From positions 1-64,000 of the forward strand of contig NZ_NBZV01000003.1 of assembly GCF_002379095.1 (NCBI RefSeq): a DNA stretch of 64,000 bases, in the 5' to 3' direction. Below, in pieces: positions 55,700 through 64,000 of the stretch (its first letter is position 1; every line of letters starts with the position of its first letter). Below the pieces are notes generated by a model that saw only the letters and a program-made list of their open reading frames with translations, did not search any database and was not told the origin of the DNA. The position numbers were made by a program, and so were the translations under genes. This DNA is from Polaromonas sp. AER18D-145 (GTDB lineage: Bacteria; Pseudomonadota; Gammaproteobacteria; Burkholderiales; Burkholderiaceae_C).

Positions 55700-57543
55700 C
55701 CATGACCACGACCGCCTTCCGGGGGCTGGCCGACATTGAGGCGCTGGAGCGCATGCCCTACGAGCAGGCGATCCCGGCGCGCACCACCTACGGTCTGATT
55801 GCCCATGCGGCGCAGCGTTTTGCCGGCCGTGATGCGTTTCGCTACCTGCCCAGCGGCGACCTGCAGCAGCCGGCCGTGACCGTGAGTTACGCCGAGCTAC
55901 TGGCGCAGATCCACCGGGCGGCCAACCTGTTCCGCTTGCTGGGTGTCGGGCCTGACGATGCGGTGGCCATTCTGGCGCCGAATATTCCCGAGACGCAGTT
56001 CGCGCTCTGGGGCGCACAACTGGCGGGCAAGGCCTGCCCGATCAACTACCTGCTGCAGCCCGAGCACATTGCGGCCCTGCTCGAAGCGTCCGGCGCCAAG
56101 GTCATTGTTGCGCTCGGCCCCAATGACGAGCTCCCGCTCTGGCCCCTGGTCGAAAAAGTGCTGGCGATCCGGCGCTTGCCGGTGCTGCAGATTCGCGTCG
56201 GTGACCACGCGGCGCCCGGCGTGCCGCTGTTCCAGGACCGGCTGGCGCAGTCCGGCGACATGCTGGCGTTTGACCCACAACTCACGCCGGAGCGCATCGC
56301 CGCCTGCTTCCATACCGGCGGCACGACCGGCTCCCCCAAACTTGCGCAGCACACGCACGGCAACGAGGCGCACACCGGCTGGTTTGCCCATCAGTTTTAC
56401 GGCTTCGACGAACACACGGTGGAGCTCAATGGGTTTCCGCTGTTCCATGTCGCCGGGGCTTTTGTGTATGGCCTGTCCATGCTTGCCATCGGCGCGACCC
56501 AGGTCCTGCCCACACTCAGCGGCATGCGCAACCCCGCGTTCACCACCAACTACTGGAAGTTCTGCGAGCGCGAACGCGTGACCGCGCTGGCCTGCGTGCC
56601 CACCATTCTCGCGACGCTGGCCAACCTGCCGGTGGATGCAGACATCTCGTCAATCCAGGTTGCCTATACCGGCGGCTCGCCGCTACCCACGGAACTGGCG
56701 GCGCAGTTCGAGCGCAAGCCGGGAATTGCGGTGCGCAACATCCTGGGCATGACCGAGTGCGCGGGCCTGGTGTCCATCGAGCCGTTGGCGGCGCCGCGTG
56801 TGCCCGGCTCGACCGGCCTGCGCCTGCCCTACACCGAGGTGCGTGCCGTGCCCTGGCGCGACGGCGTGGCGCAACTGGGCGAGACCTGTGCGGCCGGTGA
56901 AACCGGCGTCATCGTTTTGCGCGGCCCGCATGTGAGCCCGGGCTACACCGAGGCTGCGCGCAACACCGGCATGTTCGAGGGCCCGTGGCTGGTCTCCGGT
57001 GATCTCGGCCACATCGATGCCCAGGGCTACATCCACCTGACCGGCCGTGCCAAGGACGTGATCATCCGCGGCTCGCACAACATCGACCCCGGCCTGGTTG
57101 AAGACGCTTTCCTGGCGCACCCCGCGGTGGCATTGTGCGCCGTGGTCAGCGAGCCCGACGCCTATGCCGGCGAGTTGCCCGTGGCCTTTGTCACGCTCAG
57201 GCCCGGCATGCACTGCGACCCGGCCACGCTGCTGGCCGAGGTGGTGCCCCATGTGTACGAGCGGCCTGCGGCGCCCAAACGCGTGACCATCATCGACATG
57301 ATGCCGGTGACGGCGATCGGCAAGATCTACAAGCCGGCGCTGCGCCTGCGTGCCATCGAGGTCAAGCTGGCCGAAATGCTGGCGGACATCGACGGCGCCA
57401 CCGTGCGGGGCGAGGAGCGCGGCGGCAGCCTGTCCGCCGTGGTGGCCATGGCATCGGCGCGTGATGAGGCGCTGGAGCGCCGGCTGCGCGAGCGCCTGGC
57501 CGCGATTGCGGTTCCTGTGGAATTTGTTTTTTCTGGAGCTTGA
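55696..57543 (+). CDS. AMP-dependent acyl-CoA synthetase
   Basis: 615 residues. The AMP-binding loop is FHTGGTTGSPKLAQHTH, with NILGMTECAGLVS and GRAKDVIIRGSHNIDPGLVE downstream. The catalytic lysine is expected in TAIGKIYKPALR near the C-terminus. It is translationally coupled to the amidohydrolase. It is distinct from Fcs in sequence, so the cluster has two CoA ligases, perhaps for the acid before and after side-chain shortening. Substrate unknown. Converges on the next gene with a 4-bp gap. Confidence 0.9.
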   Translation: MTMTTTAFRGLADIEALERMPYEQAIPARTTYGLIAHAAQRFAGRDAFRYLPSGDLQQPAVTVSYAELLAQIHRAANLFRLLGVGPDDAVAILAPNIPETQFALWGAQLAGKACPINYLLQPEHIAALLEASGAKVIVALGPNDELPLWPLVEKVLAIRRLPVLQIRVGDHAAPGVPLFQDRLAQSGDMLAFDPQLTPERIAACFHTGGTTGSPKLAQHTHGNEAHTGWFAHQFYGFDEHTVELNGFPLFHVAGAFVYGLSMLAIGATQVLPTLSGMRNPAFTTNYWKFCERERVTALACVPTILATLANLPVDADISSIQVAYTGGSPLPTELAAQFERKPGIAVRNILGMTECAGLVSIEPLAAPRVPGSTGLRLPYTEVRAVPWRDGVAQLGETCAAGETGVIVLRGPHVSPGYTEAARNTGMFEGPWLVSGDLGHIDAQGYIHLTGRAKDVIIRGSHNIDPGLVEDAFLAHPAVALCAVVSEPDAYAGELPVAFVTLRPGMHCDPATLLAEVVPHVYERPAAPKRVTIIDMMPVTAIGKIYKPALRLRAIEVKLAEMLADIDGATVRGEERGGSLSAVVAMASARDEALERRLRERLAAIAVPVEFVFSGA

Positions 57544-57547
57544 GCCC

Positions 57548-58177
57548 TTACCAGCCGCCGCTGTCCAGCCACTGGTCCACCAGCCCCAGGTTTTCCACAC
57601 CCCAGAAGGGCTCGCCGTCCACCACCACGGTGGGCGAGCCGAAAATGCCGGCTTTCAGCGAGGCTTCGACGGCGCTGCGCAGCCGCTGCCTGGCTTCCTC
57701 GCTCTCGATGCCTTCGCGCAAGCCCTGCGCCTCCAGGCCCGCGGGCAGGCGGATGGCCGCGACCGCCTCCGCGGTGGACAGATCCCGGCCTTCTGCCCAG
57801 TAGGTGTGGTAGATCGCGTGGGCCAGCGGCGCGGCGAGGGCGGGCTGGTGCTGCTTGACCCAGTAAAAGGCGCGGCCCGCAGCGCGCGGGTCCATCACCG
57901 GGGCGTCCAGATCACGTTTCACCTCCAAACCGTGGCGGCGCATGTAGCGCCTGGCGTCGCGGCGGATGTAGTCGCCCTTGAGCGGCGTGTCGAGCAAGGG
58001 CTTGAGCCCCATCACCTTCAGCACCGAGACGCCCAGCAGCATGGCGTGCCATTCAACGGTGCGCCCGTGCTGCGCCGCCAGCGCGTCGATGCGCAGCGAC
58101 GCGAAGTAGCCGAAGGGCGAGATGAAGTCGAAGTAGAAGTGCAGCGGTGCGGACGTGGGGGAGGGCGAGGGGTTCAT
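57548..58177 (-). CDS. 2-hydroxychromene-2-carboxylate isomerase family (DsbA-like, kappa GST-like)
   Basis: 209 residues. It starts with HFYFDFISPFGYFASLRIDA, where the Ser-Pro corresponds to the GSH-contacting site of HCCA isomerases, and ends with FGSPTVVVDGEPFWGVENLG, both family hallmarks. Characterised members isomerise a naphthalene-pathway intermediate with glutathione; many homologues in aromatic-acid loci have unknown substrates. Neighbours on both sides are catabolic. Confidence 0.88.
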   Translation of the reverse strand: MNPSPSPTSAPLHFYFDFISPFGYFASLRIDALAAQHGRTVEWHAMLLGVSVLKVMGLKPLLDTPLKGDYIRRDARRYMRRHGLEVKRDLDAPVMDPRAAGRAFYWVKQHQPALAAPLAHAIYHTYWAEGRDLSTAEAVAAIRLPAGLEAQGLREGIESEEARQRLRSAVEASLKAGIFGSPTVVVDGEPFWGVENLGLVDQWLDSGGW

Positions 58178-58206
58178 GGCCCCAAGCGTAGCCGAAACAC
58201 CCGCTG

Positions 58207-59223
58207 TCAGGCCGTGAGGGACACGGTGGCGGCGCTGCTGGAGGACGCCATCAGGGCCGCCATCAGCCGGTGCACCTGCAGGGCCGAGCGCCCGCTGACG
58301 GCCGGTTCCGCCTGGGTCCGGATGGCTGCCACAAAATCCTGCAGCACGGCGCGGTGGGCCTGGTGGTCGAAGGCCATCATGTTCGCGCCGGAACCCGACG
58401 CCTGTGGCCGGCCGGCATGGAATGTCTGGCCGTCCAGCCGTTCGGCGTGAAACTCCCCGGCTTCGAGCGTGGCCGAACCCCCGGTGAAATTCAGTGCAAT
58501 CCGTTCAGGGAATCCCGGGTAGGCCGCGGTGGTCGCGTCTATGCTGCCGATGGCGCCGTTCGGGTAGTGCAGCACGGCGGCCACGGTGTCTTCACATTCC
58601 ATGCGGTGCAAAGCGCTGGTGCTGGCCATGGCGCTCACTTTGTCCGGCATGCCGGTCAGGTACAGCAGCAAGTCCAGCGTGTGGATGGCCTGTGTCATCA
58701 GCACGCCGCCGCCGTCGCGTGCCAGCGTGCCGCGGCCGGGTTCGTCGTAGTAACTCTGCGGTCGCCACCAGCGCACGCTGGCCGACGCGCTGACCAGGCT
58801 TCCCAGCGTGCCGCTGGCAACCAGTTGCGCCAGCGCGCGGGCGGCCTCGCGCATCCTGTGCTGCAGCATCACGGCCAGTTTCACGCCTTCGCGCTCGCAC
58901 ACCTCCACCAGCTGCTGCGCCTTGTCCAGGCTGGCTTCCAGCGGTTTTTCCACCAGCACATGTTTGCCGGCGCCCGCCACACGCTGCACGATGTCCAGGT
59001 GGGTGTTGGGTGGTGTCAGCACCAGCACCGCCTGCACCGTCGGGTCTTCCAGCAGGTCTTCCAGGCGCGTGCTGGTGCGGGTGCCCGCAGGAAGGTCCAA
59101 GGCGGCCAGGCGCCCCGCGTCGCGGCCTATGACCCAGGCCAGCTCCAGCTCGGCCTGCAGGTCCTGCAGGCTGCGGAAGTGCGGCGCGCAGGCCTGACCG
59201 GCGCCGACCACTGCCACCCGCAT
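58207..59223 (-). CDS. Gfo/Idh/MocA-family oxidoreductase
   Basis: 338 residues from ATG 59223. The Rossmann start MRVAVVGAGQACAPHFRSLQ and the signature HVLVEKPLEASLDKAQQLVE (catalytic EKP) are clear. An alternative TTG at 59247 would overlap the preceding stop; neither start has a good ribosome-binding site. The family oxidises or reduces sugars and inositols with NAD(P). Placement after a Bug receptor and glucarate dehydratase suggests a sugar-acid or lactone substrate. Confidence 0.88.
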   Translation of the reverse strand: MRVAVVGAGQACAPHFRSLQDLQAELELAWVIGRDAGRLAALDLPAGTRTSTRLEDLLEDPTVQAVLVLTPPNTHLDIVQRVAGAGKHVLVEKPLEASLDKAQQLVEVCEREGVKLAVMLQHRMREAARALAQLVASGTLGSLVSASASVRWWRPQSYYDEPGRGTLARDGGGVLMTQAIHTLDLLLYLTGMPDKVSAMASTSALHRMECEDTVAAVLHYPNGAIGSIDATTAAYPGFPERIALNFTGGSATLEAGEFHAERLDGQTFHAGRPQASGSGANMMAFDHQAHRAVLQDFVAAIRTQAEPAVSGRSALQVHRLMAALMASSSSAATVSLTA

Positions 59224-59239
59224 TCTGGATGCGCCGCGC

Positions 59240-60226
59240 TTACTCAAGCTTGATGCCGGCGGCCTTGATGACTTGCGCCCATTTTTCGACTTCGGCCTTC
59301 TGGAAAGCGGCCACCTGATCGGGCGTCATGCTGGAAGGCTGCATGCCCAGGCTTTTGAGCCGGTCCTGCATTTCAGGGGTCTGCAGGATCTTCATGATCT
59401 CCGCGTGCAGCCGGTCGATGATGGGCTTGGGCACACCGGCCGGTACAAAAATGCCCTGCCAGGACACCACCTCGAAGCCGGGCACGCCCGACTCGGCAAT
59501 GGTCGGCACGTTGGGCAGCGACTCTAGGCGTTTGGCCGAACTCACGGCAATGGCGCGTACCTTGCCGCTCTGGATGTGCGGGCCGGCCACCACCGTGGTG
59601 TCAAACATCATGTCGACCTGGCCGCCGATCACGTCCTGGATGGCCGGGCCGCTGCCCTTGTACGGCACATGGACGAACTGCGTGCCCGACTTGAAGCCCA
59701 GCAGTTCCAGCGTCATGTGCTGCGAGGTGCCGTTGCCGGCCGATGCCGAGGAGATGGTTTTCGGCTTGGCCTTGGCCGCGTTGAGCACGTCCTGCAAGGT
59801 CTTGTAGGGACTGTCCGCCTTGACGATCAGCACCACCGGGTTCGAGCCGATCAGCACCACCGGTGAAAAGGACTTGATCGGGTCGTAGCCGAGCTTGGGG
59901 TACAGGCTCACGTTGATGGCGTGCGAGCTGATGGTGCCGCCCAGCATGGTGTAGCCGTCGGCCGGTGCGCGCGCGGCCACTTCCGACCCGACACTGCCAC
60001 CGGCACCACCCTTGTTCTCGATCACGATGGTCGTGCCCAGCGCCGCACCCAGCTTCTGGCCGATCAGCCGCCCGAGGATGTCGGTCGTGCCACCGGCCGG
60101 GAAGGGCACGATGTAGCTGATCGGCTTGGACGGCCATTTGTCCTGGGCCCAGGCTGCGGCGGAGCCGAGAAGAGGCAGAAGTGCGGCCGAGGCCAGCGCG
60201 GTTTGAAGCAATGAGCGGCGTTTCAT
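59240..60226 (-). CDS. Bug/TctC-family periplasmic receptor
   Basis: 328 residues. A Sec signal peptide begins KRRSLLQTALASAALLPLLG (cleavage near AWA-Q). The family opening WPSKPISYIVPFPAGGTTDI and the mid-domain LGSDPIK-like and FVHVPYKGSGPAIQDVIGG blocks are standard. These receptors are greatly amplified in Burkholderiales and bind carboxylates, sometimes for tripartite TctAB permeases (absent here). In this context an aldarate or hexuronate is likely. Confidence 0.92.
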   Translation of the reverse strand: MKRRSLLQTALASAALLPLLGSAAAWAQDKWPSKPISYIVPFPAGGTTDILGRLIGQKLGAALGTTIVIENKGGAGGSVGSEVAARAPADGYTMLGGTISSHAINVSLYPKLGYDPIKSFSPVVLIGSNPVVLIVKADSPYKTLQDVLNAAKAKPKTISSASAGNGTSQHMTLELLGFKSGTQFVHVPYKGSGPAIQDVIGGQVDMMFDTTVVAGPHIQSGKVRAIAVSSAKRLESLPNVPTIAESGVPGFEVVSWQGIFVPAGVPKPIIDRLHAEIMKILQTPEMQDRLKSLGMQPSSMTPDQVAAFQKAEVEKWAQVIKAAGIKLE

Positions 60227-60280
60227 GGTGTGTCTCCTTCTTGTGGTGATGAAAATCAGGTGCGGGATACAGGGGGGAAA

Positions 60281-61639
60281 CTACCGGACCATGCAGGGCA
60301 TCTTGGGGTTGAAGGTCCAGTTGTGCACCAGGTACTGCATGGCGATGGCGTCGTCGCGCGCGCCCAGGCCGTGCTGCAGGTACAGCTGGTGGGCTTTTTC
60401 AACCTCTGCCATGTCGAGCGCCACGCCCAAGCCGGGGACTTTGGGAACAGCCACGCTGCCGTCCACGATCTGCAAAGGCTGTTTCGTCAGGCGCTGGCCG
60501 TCCTGCCAGATCCAGTGGGTGTCGATCGCGGTGACCTGGCCCGGTGCCGCCGCCGCCACGTGGGTGAACATGGCCAGCGACACGTCGAAATGGTTGTTCG
60601 AATGCGAGCCCCAGGTCAGGCCCCACGTCTGGCACATCTGCGCCACCCGCACCGAACCCTGCATGGTCCAGAAGTGCGGGTCGGCCAGCGGAATGTCGAC
60701 CGCCTGCAACGTGACGGCGTGTGCAAGTTCGCGCCAGTCGGTCGCCACCATGTTGGTCGCCGTTTTCAAGCCGGTGGCGCGGCGAAACTCCGCCATCACC
60801 TCGCGGCCCGAGAAAACACCTTCTGCGCCGCAGGGGTCTTCGGCATAAGCGAGTTCCCGGTGCCGGTCGCGGCACAAACGCACGGCGTCCTTCAGCAGCC
60901 AGCCACCGTTCGGGTCCAGCGTGATGCGCGCCTGCGGGAAACGCTCCGACAGCGCGATGATGGCCTCGATTTCTTCCTCGCCGCGCAGCACGCCACCCTT
61001 GAGTTTGAAGTCCTTGAAGCCATAACGCTGGTGCGCCGCTTCGGCCAGCCGGACCACGGCCCGGGCATCCATGGCGGGCTCATGGCGCAGCCGCAGCCAG
61101 TCGTCGTCCGCGTCCGGCTCGCTCCGGTAGGCCAGCTTGGTTTGCCGGCGGTCGGCAATGTAGAACAGGTAACCCAGCATGGCGACGGAATCGCGTTGCT
61201 GGCCTTCGCCCAGCAGGGCGGCGACCGGCACACCGAGAAACTGACCGAGCAGGTCAAGCAGGGCGCTTTCCACGGCGGTCACGGCGTGGATGGCAACGCG
61301 CAGGTCAAAGGTCTGGTTGCCGCGGCCACCGCTGTCGCGCCCGGCAAATTGTGTGCGCAGGCTGTTCAGGACCTGGTTCCAGTGGCCCAGGGACTGGCCT
61401 TCGACCAGTGCACGGGCGTCCTCCAGCGTGCTGCGGATTTTTTCGCCGCCCGGCACTTCGCCAACGCCGGTGCGGCCCGAGCTGTCGGTCAGCAGCAGCA
61501 GGTTGCGCGTGAAAAAAGGGCCGTGCGCGCCGCTCAGGTTAAGCAGCATGCTGTCATGGCCGGCGACCGGAATGACTTGCAGGCGGGTGATGTGCGGCGT
61601 TTGCGAAGCTGCCGGGGCGGGAGAACGGGCGTCAGGCAT
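60281..61639 (-). CDS. gudD: Glucarate dehydratase
   Basis: 452 residues of the enolase superfamily, family length. The general base motif is [10 protein letters not shown] (Lys-x-Lys). Metal ligands lie around [11 protein letters not shown], the [20 protein letters not shown] block follows, and the second base histidine is in [16 protein letters not shown]. It dehydrates D-glucarate (and L-idarate) to 5-keto-4-deoxyglucarate. Partner genes for making glucarate from glucuronate lie just beyond the divergent regulator. Confidence 0.95.
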   Translation of the reverse strand: MPDARSPAPAASQTPHITRLQVIPVAGHDSMLLNLSGAHGPFFTRNLLLLTDSSGRTGVGEVPGGEKIRSTLEDARALVEGQSLGHWNQVLNSLRTQFAGRDSGGRGNQTFDLRVAIHAVTAVESALLDLLGQFLGVPVAALLGEGQQRDSVAMLGYLFYIADRRQTKLAYRSEPDADDDWLRLRHEPAMDARAVVRLAEAAHQRYGFKDFKLKGGVLRGEEEIEAIIALSERFPQARITLDPNGGWLLKDAVRLCRDRHRELAYAEDPCGAEGVFSGREVMAEFRRATGLKTATNMVATDWRELAHAVTLQAVDIPLADPHFWTMQGSVRVAQMCQTWGLTWGSHSNNHFDVSLAMFTHVAAAAPGQVTAIDTHWIWQDGQRLTKQPLQIVDGSVAVPKVPGLGVALDMAEVEKAHQLYLQHGLGARDDAIAMQYLVHNWTFNPKMPCMVR

Positions 61640-61757
61640 AAGGCAGGAAATAGGACAATAACCGGTTTAAAGATCAGTCATCGTACAACATGAGAAAATT
61701 TATGCGCTCGGGGAATTCCCTGATTCTGCCCAAGCCGGCGTGCCGGCCCAGCGCGGC

Positions 61758-62531
61758 TCAGCTGGCTGCAGGCGGGTTTGCGGGCTCGAAGGCCTGGCCC
61801 CTGCGCAGCCGCTCCCGGCTGTTGGAGAGGTGGGTGCGCATGGCGGCCCGGGCGGCTTCTGCATCCTGGCTGCGAATGGCGTTGTAAATGCTTTCATGTT
61901 CACCGTTGACGCGCTGCAAATAACTCAGCCGGCCTTCGGGTGCGCTCTGCGGCGTGTTCACGCGGGTGCGCGGAATGATCATGGTACCCAGGTAGGTCAT
62001 GAGGTCCGCAAAGTGGCGGTTGCCAGTGGCTCGGGCCACCTCCATGTGGAACTGGAAGTCGGGCGGAACGGCGTCGGAGTCGGCGTGGATCGAGTCCTGG
62101 AAAGCCCGCAGGGCCGTGGCCATGGCCTCGAGGTTTTCCGTGGTTCTCCTCTGGGCGGCGAGGCCGGCGGCTTCGGTTTCCAGGCTGATGCGCAGCTCCA
62201 GCACCGAAATGACATCGGCCACCGTGGCGAAGTCGGCTGCGGCAATCTTGAAGTTGCCGGCGTCGCGGTTCTCGATCACAAAGGTGCCGATGCCGTGGCG
62301 CGTCTCCACCAGGCCGGAGGCCTGCAGTTTCGAAATCGACTCGCGCACCACCGTCCGGCTCACATCGAAGCGGGCCATGATTTCGGCCTCGGTGGGCAGC
62401 TTGTCGCCGGGCTGGAGCTGCCCCGCGCGGATGCTGGCCGCCAGGCTTTCAACAATTTCCGTGACCAGGCCGCGAGGGCGGCGCACACGCGGTGCGTCGT
62501 CAAGAGGGGTGGCCGTTACGTTCGATTCCAT
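61758..62531 (-). CDS. GntR-family regulator (FadR subfamily)
   Basis: 257 residues. The winged helix begins RRPRGLVTEIVESLAASIRA, with LQPGDKLPTEAEIMARFDVS and the recognition segment RTVVRESISKLQASGLVETR. The all-helical FCD effector domain (about 95-235) includes DFQFHMEVARATGNRHFADL with metal-ligand histidines. It probably controls both gudD and the divergent uronate dehydrogenase, with a sugar acid as effector. Confidence 0.92.
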   Translation of the reverse strand: MESNVTATPLDDAPRVRRPRGLVTEIVESLAASIRAGQLQPGDKLPTEAEIMARFDVSRTVVRESISKLQASGLVETRHGIGTFVIENRDAGNFKIAAADFATVADVISVLELRISLETEAAGLAAQRRTTENLEAMATALRAFQDSIHADSDAVPPDFQFHMEVARATGNRHFADLMTYLGTMIIPRTRVNTPQSAPEGRLSYLQRVNGEHESIYNAIRSQDAEAARAAMRTHLSNSRERLRRGQAFEPANPPAAS

Positions 62532-62577
62532 CGGGTTTGCTCGGGTAGGGGTTTGCCTTGATCGGACCAGAAAACAC

Positions 62578-62623
62578 TTGACAGGGGATGCTGCCTCATT
62601 AAAAATTCTTTGTCATCAGACAA
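62578..62623 (+). promoter_or_regulatory. Promoter and candidate GntR operator upstream of uronate dehydrogenase
   Basis: TTGACA (62578-62583), a 17-base spacer and a weak -10 AAAAAT (62601-62606). At the expected transcription start lies TTGTCATCAGACAA (62610-62623), whose TTGTC/GACAA arms resemble FadR-type GntR operators. Confidence 0.5.
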
Positions 62624-62719
62624 CGTATAACTGATATCTTATTGAATTGAAGCTACTTTAGCAAACCTGATGCAAAAGTCCAGCGTTTGCCACCCACCTA
62701 TTTTCAACCAGAGACAAGC

Positions 62720-63529
62720 ATGACCATCCGGGCCCACCAAAAACTGCTGCTGACCGGCGCCGCCGGTGGCCTGGGGCAGGCCTTGCGTGAGCGCCTGAAA
62801 GCCAACTGCAGCGTGCTGCGCCTGTCGGACCGGGTCGCCTTCGGCGTGGCCGGGGCGGGCGAAGAGGTGGTGCTGGCCGATCTGGCCGACGCCGCGGCCG
62901 TCGACGCCATGGTCCAGGGCGTGCAGGCCATCGTGCACCTGGGCGGCGTGTCGGTCGAAGGGCCGTTCGGCCCCATCCTGCAGGCCAACATCCTGGGCCT
63001 CTACAACCTGTATGAAGCGGCGCGCAAACACGGCGTCCAGCGCGTGGTGTTTGCCAGCTCCAACCACGTCACCGGTTTTTACCGCCAGAGCGAAACCATC
63101 AACGCCGATGCGCCCGCCCGCCCGGACGGCCTGTACGGCGTCAGCAAGGCTTTTGGCGAAGACCTGTCGAGGTTTTACTTTGACCGCTACGGCATTGAAA
63201 CGGCCTGTGTGCGCATCGGCTCCTCCTTTCCCGAGCCGAAAGACCGGCGCATGCTGGCGACCTGGCTGAGTTTTGACGACCTGCACCGCCTGGTCACCGC
63301 CTGCCTGACCACACCGGTGCTGGGCCACAGCATTGTGTTCGGCATGTCCGACAACGCCGTCACCTGGTGGGACAACAGCCGCGCGCGCCACATCGGTTAT
63401 GCGCCGCAGGACAGCTCGGACATCTTCCGCGAGGCGGTGTACGCCCGCACCCCGGCGCCCGACCTCAACGACCCGGCGGTGCAGTTCCAGGGCGGCGGTT
63501 TTGTCAAAGCCGGCCCGTTTGCCGATTGA
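62720..63529 (+). CDS. udh: Uronate dehydrogenase (NAD-dependent epimerase/SDR family)
   Basis: 269 residues from ATG 62720. The extended-SDR NAD loop is LTGAAGGLGQALRERLK. ASSNHVTGFYR and the catalytic YGVSKAFGEDLSRFYFDRYG (Tyr-x3-Lys) match uronate dehydrogenases. The reaction oxidises D-galacturonate or D-glucuronate to the aldarolactone. The next gene, an SMP-30 lactonase, would open the lactone and GudD would use the glucarate, giving a coherent oxidative hexuronate route. Confidence 0.88.
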   Translation: MTIRAHQKLLLTGAAGGLGQALRERLKANCSVLRLSDRVAFGVAGAGEEVVLADLADAAAVDAMVQGVQAIVHLGGVSVEGPFGPILQANILGLYNLYEAARKHGVQRVVFASSNHVTGFYRQSETINADAPARPDGLYGVSKAFGEDLSRFYFDRYGIETACVRIGSSFPEPKDRRMLATWLSFDDLHRLVTACLTTPVLGHSIVFGMSDNAVTWWDNSRARHIGYAPQDSSDIFREAVYARTPAPDLNDPAVQFQGGGFVKAGPFAD

Positions 63530-63533
63530 TGCC

Positions 63534-64000
63534 ATGAGCACCGGCGCCGAACTCCTGGTGGACTGCCGCAATGCAACCGGCGAGAGCCCGGTCTGGCATG
63601 TGGCTGCACAGGCGCTGTACTGGGTGGACATCCCGGCGCGCCAGCTCTGCCGCTGGCAGGCCGCGACAGGCCAGGTCACGACCTGGCTGGCGCCCGAAAT
63701 GCTGGCCTGCATCGCCTCCTGCGGCCCCGACACGCATTGGGTGGCGGGCCTGGAAACCGGGGTGTTCGAATTGCGCCTGCATGAAGACAGCCGGCTCGAG
63801 GCCAAACGCCTGGCCGAGGTCCGGCACGAGCAGGACGGCATGCGTTTCAACGATGGCCGCTGCGACCGGCAGGGCCGCTTTGTGGCCGGCACCATGATGC
63901 GCGATATGTCGCTTGGCGCGCGTACCGGCTGCGTCTACAGCTATGAAAAAGAGAGCGGCCTGACAAAGCGCCTGAGCGGCTTCATCACGCCCAACGGCCT
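63534..64000 (+). CDS. SMP-30/gluconolactonase family lactonase (3' end cut by window)
   Basis: The first 155 residues are visible. The family opening ATGESPVWHVAAQALYWVDI has the metal-binding Glu. EQDGMRFNDGRCDRQGRFVA supplies the Asn-Asp region of the beta-propeller metal site, and the last visible residues ITPNGL precede the next ligand. ATG 63534 is 4 bases after the udh stop, so the two are cotranscribed. Expected to hydrolyse the aldarolactone made by Udh. Confidence 0.88.
   Translation, partial: MSTGAELLVDCRNATGESPVWHVAAQALYWVDIPARQLCRWQAATGQVTTWLAPEMLACIASCGPDTHWVAGLETGVFELRLHEDSRLEAKRLAEVRHEQDGMRFNDGRCDRQGRFVAGTMMRDMSLGARTGCVYSYEKESGLTKRLSGFITPNG

Overview
The window looks like the chromosome of a high-GC betaproteobacterium of the order Burkholderiales, most likely family Comamonadaceae (Polaromonas/Rhodoferax/Variovorax-like). 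The reasons are the protein styles (Bug/TctC receptor, fused LivM-LivG, grpE-dnaK-dnaJ order, etfBA with a 596-residue acyl-CoA dehydrogenase) and five intergenic copies of a short element headed by the palindrome GCTAT-N7-ATAGC, a signature I associate with Comamonadaceae. Genus is an inference. No rRNA, tRNA, CRISPR array or transposase was seen.

Layout. 1-4731: a moxR-DUF58-transglutaminase operon (minus strand), split by a 530-bp near-perfect inverted repeat. 4761-7843: deacetylase-like hydrolase, enoyl-CoA hydratase-like protein, MscS channel. 7886-10755: TRAP transporter dctP-dctQ-dctM with a terminator-like hairpin after dctP. 10985-14807: etfB-etfA and an acyl-CoA dehydrogenase behind a strong -10 and a TetR-type palindrome. 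14935-18237: nitronate monooxygenase-like protein, acyltransferase, and a PA0069-type radical SAM protein with a LexA-like box. 18245-21148: glutathione-dependent formaldehyde detoxification (frmA, an alpha/beta hydrolase, fghA).

21522-40791 is the most unusual part: one tightly packed 19-kb operon-like block encoding a type I secretion ABC transporter, a GT1-like glycosyltransferase, three tandem lipoprotein + lipase/RTX pairs and an HlyD-type adaptor. The third pair carries a 2,996-residue lipase-RTX-VCBS protein. The first two lipase genes are truncated copies of the N-terminus of the giant protein. They share long near-identical segments with it but diverge in the N-terminal lipase domain, and each has its own diverged lipoprotein. 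This resembles an effector/immunity cassette reservoir feeding a type I secretion system. That reading is a hypothesis; the architecture itself is directly visible.

40886-44781: dnaJ, dnaK and grpE, with a good sigma-32 promoter before grpE. 45037-57543: a probable hydroxycinnamate/aromatic-acid catabolic locus containing a MarR regulator, livKH-MG-F uptake, SDR, feruloyl-CoA synthase, enoyl-CoA hydratase, and a divergent amidohydrolase + second acyl-CoA ligase, with a perfect MarR-type palindrome in the divergent promoter. 57548-64000: a DsbA-family isomerase, then a hexuronate/aldarate module (oxidoreductase, Bug receptor, glucarate dehydratase, GntR regulator, and divergent uronate dehydrogenase with SMP-30 lactonase, the last cut by the window end).
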